Source of the DNA: Oligoflexia bacterium
Lineage (GTDB): Bacteria; Bdellovibrionota; Bacteriovoracia; Bacteriovoracales; Bacteriovoracaceae
DNA length: 37,405 nucleotides
NCBI GenBank assembly: GCA_015231325.1
Contig: JADGBS010000014.1
Coordinates: 1 to 37,405, forward strand
Reading direction: 5' to 3'
Both the position numbers and the translations under genes were made by a program. This document shows, in pieces, positions 27,364-35,953 of this stretch. The notes under the pieces are model-generated. The model saw only the letters and a program-made list of their open reading frames with translations. It did not search any database and had not been told where the DNA came from. Each line of letters begins with the position of its first letter. The stretch's first letter is position 1.

Positions 27364-29276
27364 AATCTGAATTTTTGGATGATGGTAACAACGAGGACAT
27401 GTCTGGTGGGATGGGGATGGGTGGTGCCTCAGGAGGTGGAGCGGGAATGGGAGGAGGAAGCCCGACAATTGGACAGGGAGAGAGAATTGGTGACGAATTT
27501 GCTGAATTAAAAGAGAAGATTTATTTGAGCAAAATGCCGGTAGAGGCCGAAAAAGAGACATTGAAGCAGCTCTCTAGATTAGAGCGGATGCATCCAGAAT
27601 CATCAGAGTCCAGTATTCTCAGAAATTATTTGGAATGTGTATTGGAAATGCCATGGTCAAGTGCTTCTCAAGATGTTTTGGATTTAGAGAGGGCCAAAAA
27701 AGTTTTAGATGAAGATCATTACGATCTGGAAAAAATTAAAGAGAGAATATTAGAATATCTGGCCGTCAAGATACTGAGAGGCAACGAGATGAAAGGGCCG
27801 ATTCTTTGTTTCATGGGTCCACCAGGAGTTGGGAAGACTTCATTGGGGCGCTCGATTGCTAGGGCCATGGGACGAAGTTTTGTTAGAATTAGTCTAGGAG
27901 GGGTTAAGGATGAGGCGGAAATAAGAGGACATCGTCGGACTTATGTAGGTGCGATGCCTGGTAGGTTGGTACAAGCGATACAGCAAGCGAAGACTAATAA
28001 CCCCGTTATTATGCTAGATGAGGTGGATAAACTTAGTTCTGATTTTCGAGGTGATCCTGCCAGCGCGCTACTAGAGGTTTTGGATCCTGAGCAAAATCAT
28101 TCTTTTCGTGATCACTACTTGAATTTGCCATTTGATCTATCGAAAACTATGTTTATTGCAACTGCAAACACTATGGATAACATTCCTCATCCTCTCCGCG
28201 ATAGAATGGAGATATTACATCTTTCTGGGTATACGGAAGAGGAGAAAGTTTCTATTTCTAAAAAATTTTTAATTGATAAGCAGATGCAAGAGAATGGTGT
28301 CACTTCGGAATATGTGGCATTTGGTGACGAAGCGATTGTTTCTATAATTAGACATTTTACTTCCGAAGCGGGGGTACGTACTTTAGAGAGAACCATAGGG
28401 TCTGTATGTAGAAAAATTGCACGAAGGGTTGCGGCAGGAAAAAAAGAGCATTGTCTGATTGATGCTAGGTCTATCGAAGAAATGTTAGGCCCTCCTCCAT
28501 TTAACAAAGATGAAGATATAGATTTAGGGCCATGTGAGATTGGAGTGGCCATTGGTCTTGCTTGGACCGCAGTAGGTGGAGAAATTATTCGTGTTGAAGT
28601 AAGTAAAATGAAAGGAAAGGGGTTGACGTTGACTGGCCATTTAGGGGAGGTGATGCAGGAATCAGCAAAGACCGCAATTGGATTCATCAGAGGACATGCA
28701 AGCGAGTTTGGTATCAGTGAAAATTTTTTTGAGAATCACGAATTGCATGTGCATGTCCCCGCAGGGGGAACTCCAAAAGATGGTCCGAGCGCAGGCGTTA
28801 CTATTGCATCTGCCATCGTGTCTTTGGCCACAGGCATGCCACTGAGAAAAGATATAGCAATGACCGGTGAAATTACTCTCACAGGAAAGATCCTACCCAT
28901 CGGAGGAGTAAAAGAAAAGGCATTAGCTGCAATGAGACATGGAATAAAAACAGTAATTGTACCCTGGGGGAACAAAAGTGACTTGACGGACATTCCTCTA
29001 GAGTATAAAGAAAAAATAAATTTTATTTGTACTAAAAATATTAATGAAATTTTTAATTTTGCGATGAGCACTCAAGAAATCCATAACAAGAGCAATGGGA
29101 CCAGCAGTGAAACTAGGAGTAGAACTAAACGAAAGAGAAAAAAAATAGATAATGACGTATTGGCCAGTACAACTAGCGTCAATGCCAACGCTGATACGAG
29201 TGAGATAACTACTGAGTTAACTACTGAGTTAACAACTGAGCTAACTACTGATTTAACTACTCAGAAAATAGCTTAG
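27264..29276 (+). CDS. lon: ATP-dependent protease Lon, AAA+ and protease domain fragment
   Basis: GPILCFMGPPGVGKTSLGRSIARAMGR, HRRTYVGAMPGRLVQAIQQAKTNNPVIMLDEVDK, catalytic GTPKDGPSAGVTIASA. Confidence 0.95.
   Translation: MQNKMQNDAQSSLSKGQLLGQKESILREKIRALKSEFLDDGNNEDMSGGMGMGGASGGGAGMGGGSPTIGQGERIGDEFAELKEKIYLSKMPVEAEKETLKQLSRLERMHPESSESSILRNYLECVLEMPWSSASQDVLDLERAKKVLDEDHYDLEKIKERILEYLAVKILRGNEMKGPILCFMGPPGVGKTSLGRSIARAMGRSFVRISLGGVKDEAEIRGHRRTYVGAMPGRLVQAIQQAKTNNPVIMLDEVDKLSSDFRGDPASALLEVLDPEQNHSFRDHYLNLPFDLSKTMFIATANTMDNIPHPLRDRMEILHLSGYTEEEKVSISKKFLIDKQMQENGVTSEYVAFGDEAIVSIIRHFTSEAGVRTLERTIGSVCRKIARRVAAGKKEHCLIDARSIEEMLGPPPFNKDEDIDLGPCEIGVAIGLAWTAVGGEIIRVEVSKMKGKGLTLTGHLGEVMQESAKTAIGFIRGHASEFGISENFFENHELHVHVPAGGTPKDGPSAGVTIASAIVSLATGMPLRKDIAMTGEITLTGKILPIGGVKEKALAAMRHGIKTVIVPWGNKSDLTDIPLEYKEKINFICTKNINEIFNFAMSTQEIHNKSNGTSSETRSRTKRKRKKIDNDVLASTTSVNANADTSEITTELTTELTTELTTDLTTQKIA
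29199..29263. repeat. 12-bp coding tandem repeat encoding (ELTT)n at the Lon C-terminus
   Basis: actgagttaact actgagttaaca actgagctaact actgatttaact. Confidence 0.9.
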
Positions 29277-29568
29277 TAATTTCATATTTATCCACTTTTT
29301 TCGTATCTTCACTTGCTTCGTCATTTTCACTTTTATTGCGTATTTTTTGCATTGATTTGGGTATAGAATTACGGAAAAGTTGTTTTGCCAGTTGTTTTGT
29401 TTTTCGGTAGGTATTTTGCGTTGTTTCCTTGGTCTTATTTATCAGTGAAGTAGTTAAAGGGGCGCTTTCTTTTTCTAAGTATGAAAATAGTGTTTTATTA
29501 TTTATGGGGATGGAAAATATTATAAAGCAGCTTCCAACTATTACTGCAAGTTTGATTAAGTAAAACAT
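29257..29568 (-). CDS. Small membrane-anchored protein of unknown function
   Basis: 103 aa, N-terminal TM helix, basic helical region, acidic tail; 3' end overlaps lon. Confidence 0.5.
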   Translation of the reverse strand: MFYLIKLAVIVGSCFIIFSIPINNKTLFSYLEKESAPLTTSLINKTKETTQNTYRKTKQLAKQLFRNSIPKSMQKIRNKSENDEASEDTKKVDKYEITKLFSE

Positions 29569-29603
29569 GATTCACCTCACTACATTTTTACCATCTTACT
29601 TTG

Positions 29604-30212
29604 TTATCTTCTTTGTATTTGTAAAGAAACTTTACAGACAGAGTCAATTATTTGTTGATGCGTGAATGGTTTAAAAATAAAATCTAATACGCCAACGGCA
29701 ATCGACTCCAAAATTATATGTTCATGGATTATAGATGAGATCATAATTGTACCGATTAATGGGAATTTATCATGAACAAATTTTGCAAATTCTATACCAC
29801 TTACATCGGGCATAACTAAATCAAGTATCATAACATTGGGGCGTGCTGTCTGGATAAGAACAGTGGCCTCTTGAGCAGTACCGGCGTCTCCCACAACGTT
29901 AAAACCCTCCTTTATTAAAATATCGATAATACTTTTTCTACAATATTCGGAGTCGTCTACGACTAAAATCTTTATTTCATCATCTTCTGTTTTTTTGTGC
30001 TTGCCTTTTTTTTTCTTTTTTTCTTTTGGAATACCTAAATCATCTTCAGCGGTGTCATTTGATTCGTTTGTTTCCTCGTTGTCTCGAATGTCATCTTTTT
30101 CAGCGTTTTCGTTTTCGACATCGTTGTCGGTGTCATTGAAAACGGTTGTGTTTTCATCGTCTTCTTCACCAGTAGAAGGGTTTGTTTTTTTTGATCTAGT
30201 ATCCTTTACCAT
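29604..30212 (-). CDS. CheY-like response regulator with long acidic N-terminal extension (start at 30212 preferred: AGGAG SD)
   Basis: ILVVDDSEYCRKSIIDILIKEGFNVVGDAGTAQEAT ... VMILDLVMPDVSGIEFAKF ... FIFKPFTHQQII. Confidence 0.85.
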   Translation of the reverse strand: MVKDTRSKKTNPSTGEEDDENTTVFNDTDNDVENENAEKDDIRDNEETNESNDTAEDDLGIPKEKKKKKGKHKKTEDDEIKILVVDDSEYCRKSIIDILIKEGFNVVGDAGTAQEATVLIQTARPNVMILDLVMPDVSGIEFAKFVHDKFPLIGTIMISSIIHEHIILESIAVGVLDFIFKPFTHQQIIDSVCKVSLQIQRR

Positions 30213-30343
30213 TGCTTTTCTCCTACACCCATTTTTTGCGATTTGCGCGAAAGGAGGTTGCGTTTCATTCAATTTATGCTTATCCTAATTCATTTTATAT
30301 TAAATTTATAAAAATTTCCTTATTGATTATTTCGGAGCGTACG

Positions 30344-30811
30344 ATGAAGCAAAATAACGAACATAATTTATCTACAAATTGTGCTTGTCGCATATCTTTC
30401 GAAGAAATTTATATGCAGTTGGCATTGAATTTAGCTAAAAGATCAACATGCAAACGTTTAAATGTAGGGGCGGTGGTAGTTTCCACTGATTACTCACGGG
30501 TGTATGGCATAGGTTATAACGGAAATGCCCAAGGACTACCAAATACTTGTGATTCAGATGAACCAGGAAATTGTGGGTGTTTGCACGCCGAGGATAATGC
30601 CTTACTAAAAACCAATGGTGGTGCGGAATTAGCAAAGATAGTCTTTGTGACTCATGCTCCTTGTGCATATTGTGCAAAGCGAATGATCAACAAAGGTGGT
30701 GTTCGACGAGTTTATTTCAGAGAAAAATATAGAAGTGATCATGGTCTGATTATACTTGAGAGAGCTGGAATTGAAGTTTATTATATGAACATTTTGCGAG
30801 GATATAGCTGA
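30344..30811 (+). CDS. dCMP deaminase-family cytidine/deoxycytidylate deaminase
   Basis: AKRSTCKRLNVGAVVVSTDYSRVYGIGYNGNAQGLPNTC ... CLHAEDNALL ... HAPCAYCAKRMINKGGVRRVYF. Confidence 0.85.
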   Translation: MKQNNEHNLSTNCACRISFEEIYMQLALNLAKRSTCKRLNVGAVVVSTDYSRVYGIGYNGNAQGLPNTCDSDEPGNCGCLHAEDNALLKTNGGAELAKIVFVTHAPCAYCAKRMINKGGVRRVYFREKYRSDHGLIILERAGIEVYYMNILRGYS

Positions 30812-30822
30812 CAAAAGCGGTG

Positions 30823-31110
30823 TTATTTTGTTCCAACTTGCTGTGCGCCAGTAGATACTGGCTTTTTCTTATCTTTGGGTGCTTCTGATGGTACGTTCTT
30901 ACCCGCTTCGCGTAGTTTTTTTAGTGCCATAGTGCAACAGGGCTCACAGTCGACTACACCTTTCTCATTCTTTATGCATACTCCTGGTGTTGAACTGCCA
31001 GAAACTCCGTTTTCAGAAAAGGCCATTGAAAGATTGTTCAGTCCAAAAAATAACCATACAGTTAAAACAAACACAAGAGAGAAAGTCTTTATGATTTTTT
31101 GTTGTCTCAT
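30823..31110 (-). CDS. Small secreted Cys-containing protein; candidate homologue/analogue of the Bdellovibrio hit-locus protein Bd0108
   Basis: Signal peptide MRQQKIIKTFSLVFVLTVWLFFGLNNLSMA, short mature region with four Cys; directly downstream of an RHS protein and a Tad module (synteny). Confidence 0.55.
   Translation of the reverse strand: MRQQKIIKTFSLVFVLTVWLFFGLNNLSMAFSENGVSGSSTPGVCIKNEKGVVDCEPCCTMALKKLREAGKNVPSEAPKDKKKPVSTGAQQVGTK
30847..30870 (+). terminator. Putative intrinsic terminator for the + strand dCMP deaminase gene, lying inside the opposing hit-like CDS
   Basis: GCCAGT-AGAT-ACTGGC hairpin followed by TTTTTCTT. Confidence 0.55.
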
Positions 31111-31182
31111 CTTATACACTTTATATGCTCCTTTTTGGAAAAAATTTTTGATAACCAATACTTCCTTTCGGCATTTTCGGTA

Positions 31183-32766
31183 TTAATTAAAATTAAGTTT
31201 ACTTGGGCTTACTAAGGTCATTAAGCGGCCAAAACTATTCGTGAGCAGAGGTGTTACTTTTTCACCATCACCGGTCACCTCTTTTACCTCAGTATCATTG
31301 TTGTAGGTAATATTTATTGTGCCCACTTTTTTTACCTCAATTTTCGACGGTTTGTTCATTGCATTATATGTAAAATACAACTCTTGTTTTTTGTTTCCAG
31401 CTGATTTGTCAAACTCAGTCATCTTTTTTATCAGACCATCTTTGTAATCGTAATCTAGCAAAATTTCAAGTCCCTTATTATTTTTAGCAAATATTAAATT
31501 ACTTTTTTTATCGTACTTGTAATCTATTATTTCAATATTGTTATGTCCATCGTTGCTTTCTACGCGTGAAATTTTGTTGTTGTTATCGTCATATTCGACC
31601 TTTATTTTCTCTCCTGTTGAAGAAATTTTATCTGTTAGCAATCCAATTTTATTGTATTTAAAGTCGGTGACTTTACCATCTTTGGTAATTTTACTAGGAG
31701 AATTACTATTCTCATCAATGATAGTTTCACTTTTAGTGACGTTTGGAGGTGTTCCTATTTCGCTATAAGTTCGATAAGTATATACCCTACCATCAGATGC
31801 TTTTTTCATTTCATATCCTGCTAACTCAATGGTTGGTTTTCCGTCTGGGCCTAGTTTGGTCACGGTAGTCCAGTAGTGAAGATCCGGATTTTTTGGATCA
31901 GAATCATATTTATATTTTGTTTCAACTCCGTTTCGGTCTTTGACTGAAACCACAAATTGCGTTTTTGGATCGTATTTTATTTCTGTTGCTGTACCGTCCG
32001 AATAGGTAATTTTAGTCAAATTATGTAGCGGGTCGTAGGTATACTTATATACGTTGCTCTCTGAATCGGATGATTCAATAAGATTATTATCACTATCATA
32101 TTTGTAAGTGGCCTTGGTCTTCTTTTCATCACCGCTGGCCCAAAGTGCTTGTATTTTTCCATCCGGAAACCAAGAAAAATAGATTTGTCGAGCAATGGAG
32201 TCTTTAATTGATTCTAGTTGACCATTCTCTTTGTAAGTGTAGTCTGCGTAATAACCACTTTTATCCATCAATTTGATTATGTGCTTATTGGGTCCGAAGA
32301 CTTCCGAGCGACCATCATTGAATTTCCTGGTATATGTTCCGTCTGCATTTTTTTGGAACTCTTGCAGCCCTCTTTCTGTTGAATAACGGATGTTATTATT
32401 AACACCTTCACGAGGGGCGAAGCGTGTGTCTCCTCCGGAACCATGTTCATGGATAACCACACTTCCGTCGGGAAACTCCTCATATGTTGTTTCCATCTCT
32501 GAACACCAGCCAAAACCGAAGTAGCCGATTACGGTTGATTTAGAGTTGAAGGTTCTGATAATTTCCAGCTTTTTGGGACCACCTGGAATTACTAAGTCGG
32601 CATAAGTCTGAGTTAGGTTACCATTTTTTAAATTCACAAGAGCAAAAGCGTTATCGAATAAGTACTGTGGTAGTAATAGCACACCCATAAGCAATAGACC
32701 GAGAATACCAAAGAATTGGGGCATCATTTTAGAGACTTGTTTAATCACTTTTTTGATGGAATACAT
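31183..32766 (-). CDS. RHS/YD-repeat exported protein; candidate Bd0109-like hit-locus protein
   Basis: N-terminal signal/TM; DUF6531-like LVIPGGPKKLEIIRTFNSKS...FGFGWCSEMETTYEEFPDGSVVIHEHGSGG; repeated YDSDNNLIESSDSESNVYKYTYDPLHNLTKITYSDG. Confidence 0.7.
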   Translation of the reverse strand: MYSIKKVIKQVSKMMPQFFGILGLLLMGVLLLPQYLFDNAFALVNLKNGNLTQTYADLVIPGGPKKLEIIRTFNSKSTVIGYFGFGWCSEMETTYEEFPDGSVVIHEHGSGGDTRFAPREGVNNNIRYSTERGLQEFQKNADGTYTRKFNDGRSEVFGPNKHIIKLMDKSGYYADYTYKENGQLESIKDSIARQIYFSWFPDGKIQALWASGDEKKTKATYKYDSDNNLIESSDSESNVYKYTYDPLHNLTKITYSDGTATEIKYDPKTQFVVSVKDRNGVETKYKYDSDPKNPDLHYWTTVTKLGPDGKPTIELAGYEMKKASDGRVYTYRTYSEIGTPPNVTKSETIIDENSNSPSKITKDGKVTDFKYNKIGLLTDKISSTGEKIKVEYDDNNNKISRVESNDGHNNIEIIDYKYDKKSNLIFAKNNKGLEILLDYDYKDGLIKKMTEFDKSAGNKKQELYFTYNAMNKPSKIEVKKVGTINITYNNDTEVKEVTGDGEKVTPLLTNSFGRLMTLVSPSKLNFN

Positions 32767-32795
32767 ATTTCACCTCGTTGTTATGATTGTAATTT

Positions 32796-32822
32796 ATTAT
32801 AATATAGTTCAAATATCAACAA
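32796..32822 (-). promoter_or_regulatory. Possible sigma70-type promoter upstream of the RHS gene
   Basis: Minus strand TTGTTG-N15-TATAAT; spacing is suboptimal. Confidence 0.25.
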
Positions 32823-32882
32823 AAGATCAATAATCTAACGATGATTACCAATAGTTTTATTACTAAATTTATAAATGGATTC

Positions 32883-33773
32883 TCAAACTTTTATCTTAAC
32901 TACTTTCATAATAAAGTATCCTCCGATTAAATCTAGCCCGAGCGCAACGATCAGAATTACGATTCCTAAAGGATGAGTGAACATTGGTCCCATGGATTTT
33001 GGATCAGAAACAAAAAATATGGCGCCCATGACAAAGGGCATACAGAAAATAGTAAATCCCTGTAATACGCCTTGGGCGGTAGCGGTGTTGATTTTTTGTT
33101 GTAGCCGAATTCGTTCACGAATTACTGAAACGATAGTATCAAAGGTTTCGGCGAGATTACCGCCAGTTTCACGCAAAATATTTATTGAGCTGACAAACAT
33201 TTGATTATCTTCAGTAGGCACTCTTTTTACTAGGTCTTCAAAACATTCTTCTAGCGGGGAACCAATTCTGCTTTGTTGTAGAATAATATTATATTCTTGT
33301 GAAATTGGTGGGGGCATTTCAGCAACAACCATTGCCAATCCTTGGGGTAAAGATAGGCCTGCACGAATGCCGTTGGTTAGCAAATTAAGTCCATCCACCA
33401 ATTGTGCTTGATATTTTTCAATTCTTTTTGCTACTAAATAATTCATCAATGGACGAGGAATTTTCCAGCCGGCAACTCCTACAAGGATTGCCAAAACTGC
33501 CCCAAAAATAAAATTCCCGAGGAGTATAAATATACCTAATATTATTAGTGGTATTCCGAAGGCGACCACGAGTAAACCGATTACAACAAATTGTTCTTTT
33601 ATATGGATATGAAGAAATTCCAATTTCTTCATAATAAAGTCTTTGGTTCCGTAGGTTTGATCTTCAATCCACTGAAAAAGTTTTACGCTATTTTTGTAGG
33701 AATATACAAAGAAAATAATGCCTATTAAAAGTAGAACCCCATTTCTACCGATTAACATTAAAAATTGTTGCAT
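32883..33773 (-). CDS. Tad pilus inner-membrane platform protein, type II secretion F family (TadB-like)
   Basis: GLNLLTNGIRAGLSLPQGLAMVVAEMPPPISQEYNIILQQSRIGSPLEECFEDLVKRV ... ILRETGGNLAETFDTIVSVIRER. Confidence 0.88.
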   Translation of the reverse strand: MQQFLMLIGRNGVLLLIGIIFFVYSYKNSVKLFQWIEDQTYGTKDFIMKKLEFLHIHIKEQFVVIGLLVVAFGIPLIILGIFILLGNFIFGAVLAILVGVAGWKIPRPLMNYLVAKRIEKYQAQLVDGLNLLTNGIRAGLSLPQGLAMVVAEMPPPISQEYNIILQQSRIGSPLEECFEDLVKRVPTEDNQMFVSSINILRETGGNLAETFDTIVSVIRERIRLQQKINTATAQGVLQGFTIFCMPFVMGAIFFVSDPKSMGPMFTHPLGIVILIVALGLDLIGGYFIMKVVKIKV

Positions 33774-33818
33774 CTATAAAATCTCTCCAATTTTTACCAA
33801 ATTTTTTCACCTAATGAG

Positions 33819-35930
33819 TTATTTGTTACTATTACTAAAAATTCCTCTAGGTATTTTGTATCCTTTTCTTTCTAATACTTCGACAAATTTAGGAATGAAG
33901 CCAGTTGCCTGATATTTACCTACTATTTTTCCCTGTTTATTCATTCCTTCTTGTTTAAAAATAAAAATTTGTTGCAATGTGATGATCTCACCTTGCATTC
34001 CACCTAACTCAGTGATTTCCATGATCCTTCTGGATCCGTCATCCAAACGTGACTGTTGAACTACCAAATGTACTGCCGAAGCGATCATTTCGCGAATTGC
34101 TCGTTGGGTTAACCCCGCACCGGAATATTGGACCAAGGTTTCCAAACGTCCCATGCAATCGCGGGCGTTGTTAGAGTGGACTGTCGTTAGTGATCCATCG
34201 TGACCGGTATTCATCGCTTGTAACATATCAAGAGTTTCACCTCCGCGACACTCTCCAACAACGATGCGGTCGGGTCGCATTCTTAGACATTGTTTTACTA
34301 GACAACGAATATCAACTCCTCCTTCACCTTCAAGGGAGGGATGCTTTGTCTCCAATCTAACAACATGTTCTTGTGGAAGGCGTAGTTCGGCAGAATCTTC
34401 GCAGGTAATGATTCTTTCGTTAGAGGGGATAAAACCACCGAGCATATTTATTAAAGTAGTTTTTCCAGATCCAGTACCCCCACTAACAACAATGTTGCGA
34501 TGGGCCTCGACTGATAGACGTAAAAAGTCGGCCATTTCCATGGATAATGAGCCGAAACCCACAAGATCTTTGTAAGTAAGAACTTTTTCCGGAAATTTAC
34601 GAATCGTAATAGTTGGTCCATTGAGGGCGCAAGGAGGAATTATTGCATGTACCCTTGATCCATCGCGAAGACGGGCATCTACGTATGGTACTTTTTCATC
34701 TATTCTTCTGCCAATGGGGGCCACAATTCTTTCTACAACGTTGAGTGCTTGACGATCGTTGGTAAAAACCGTCTCTGAAAGCTTAATTTTCCCACCCTTT
34801 TCAAAAAAAATCTGGTGTGGACCATTAACCATGATTTCACTGATAGTTTTATCAGAGAGCATGTCTTCTAACGGCCCCAGTCCGAGCGCTTCATCCAATA
34901 TTTCTTTAACTAATTTATTTGTATCTTCTCTGCCATCGGCGACTCCCTTGGTATCTTCTTTATCTAAAATTTCTACTACCTTTTTTTTAGTTTGTTCTCG
35001 GAGGATGATTCTTGCTTTGGGATCTTTATCGTCTCCCGTATTTTTGATGTCCATTTCTTCAACTAGAGCACGCAGCACCCGTCCCTTCAGATCCAGCCAG
35101 GCAAGCTTTCGTTTTTTTTCTGCAACCTCCGGATTCTCACCTTCTTTGGTTTTGGGAGGGGCGGCCCTAACCAATTTTTCCAAAGTTTTTAATACACTTT
35201 TTTGAGTTATTTTATGAACGCAATCAAGAACCCCTTTACTAAAGATCGAATTGGCCTGCGTGACAATCGCTGGCTGTGATTTACTAAGTGCTGCGATACA
35301 GGCGACATCATCTCTAGGAATAACCGCGAAAACTGGTTTTCCAATTTGACCTGCAATTATCTCTGGTGTGACAGGGATACCTTTTTGGGAGAAATTAGCA
35401 ACGATCTGCACTGCATCTTTTGGAAAAAGATTAGTCATTAATTCACTATAGAGCCGTTTTGTTTGAGCGACAGCTAGTACATCATGTGAGGTTACTAAAA
35501 ATATTAATGTTGAAGATTCTAGACCTCTTAGTGCTAGCGGGGAAAGATCGCTACCGATGTCGAGGATAGTAATGGGAGAAATGTTAGGAAGTGCTTTTAA
35601 CGTTTTGCCGATGCCATCTACGTTGATTTGTGCTGCTGCGCTGGGTTCAGCAGGCATTCCTATGAACGAAACTTTTTGAGGTGAAGTGGCCGCAAAGGTG
35701 AGAATAGTTCTCGGATCGATAGCACCGGAAAATTCTGACAATTCTTTTAAATTTTTTTTGGATTTTGATCCAGTAATAATTGATAGGTCGCCGCAGGCCT
35801 TTTGATCAAAATCTATCAGCATCACGTTGTTACGGATTTCTTGAGCGTAAGCGTATGCCAAATTTGCTGCGAACACTGATTTACCGACGCCACCTTTCCC
35901 TCCAATTACGCTAATGATGTGACCGCTCAT
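33819..35930 (-). CDS. Fusion of a TadZ/CpaE-like (MinD/ParA) ATPase and a TadA/CpaF secretion ATPase
   Basis: N-term: VIGGKGGVGKSVFAANLAYAYAQEIRNNVMLIDFD; C-term: VVSGGTGSGKTTLINMLGGFIPSNERIITCEDSAELRLPQ ... RPDRIVVGECRGGETLDMLQAMNTGHDGSLTTVHSN. Confidence 0.93.
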   Translation of the reverse strand: MSGHIISVIGGKGGVGKSVFAANLAYAYAQEIRNNVMLIDFDQKACGDLSIITGSKSKKNLKELSEFSGAIDPRTILTFAATSPQKVSFIGMPAEPSAAAQINVDGIGKTLKALPNISPITILDIGSDLSPLALRGLESSTLIFLVTSHDVLAVAQTKRLYSELMTNLFPKDAVQIVANFSQKGIPVTPEIIAGQIGKPVFAVIPRDDVACIAALSKSQPAIVTQANSIFSKGVLDCVHKITQKSVLKTLEKLVRAAPPKTKEGENPEVAEKKRKLAWLDLKGRVLRALVEEMDIKNTGDDKDPKARIILREQTKKKVVEILDKEDTKGVADGREDTNKLVKEILDEALGLGPLEDMLSDKTISEIMVNGPHQIFFEKGGKIKLSETVFTNDRQALNVVERIVAPIGRRIDEKVPYVDARLRDGSRVHAIIPPCALNGPTITIRKFPEKVLTYKDLVGFGSLSMEMADFLRLSVEAHRNIVVSGGTGSGKTTLINMLGGFIPSNERIITCEDSAELRLPQEHVVRLETKHPSLEGEGGVDIRCLVKQCLRMRPDRIVVGECRGGETLDMLQAMNTGHDGSLTTVHSNNARDCMGRLETLVQYSGAGLTQRAIREMIASAVHLVVQQSRLDDGSRRIMEITELGGMQGEIITLQQIFIFKQEGMNKQGKIVGKYQATGFIPKFVEVLERKGYKIPRGIFSNSNK

Positions 35931-35953
35931 GTACTTTTACCTCTCATGGATTT

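Noticed and set aside
30823-31110. Direct repeats in the hit-like gene that could mediate the recurrent 42-bp-type deletion reported for B. bacteriovorus bd0108
   Set aside because: Reading the coding sequence I found no convincing ~10-bp direct repeat pair; only the inverted repeat reported above.
31183-32766. Polymorphic RHS toxin with immunity gene
   Set aside because: The RHS protein ends soon after the YD repeats with no RHS core cleavage motif (PxxxxDPxG) or toxin tip; the adjacent small protein has a signal peptide and Cys residues, not an immunity-protein look.
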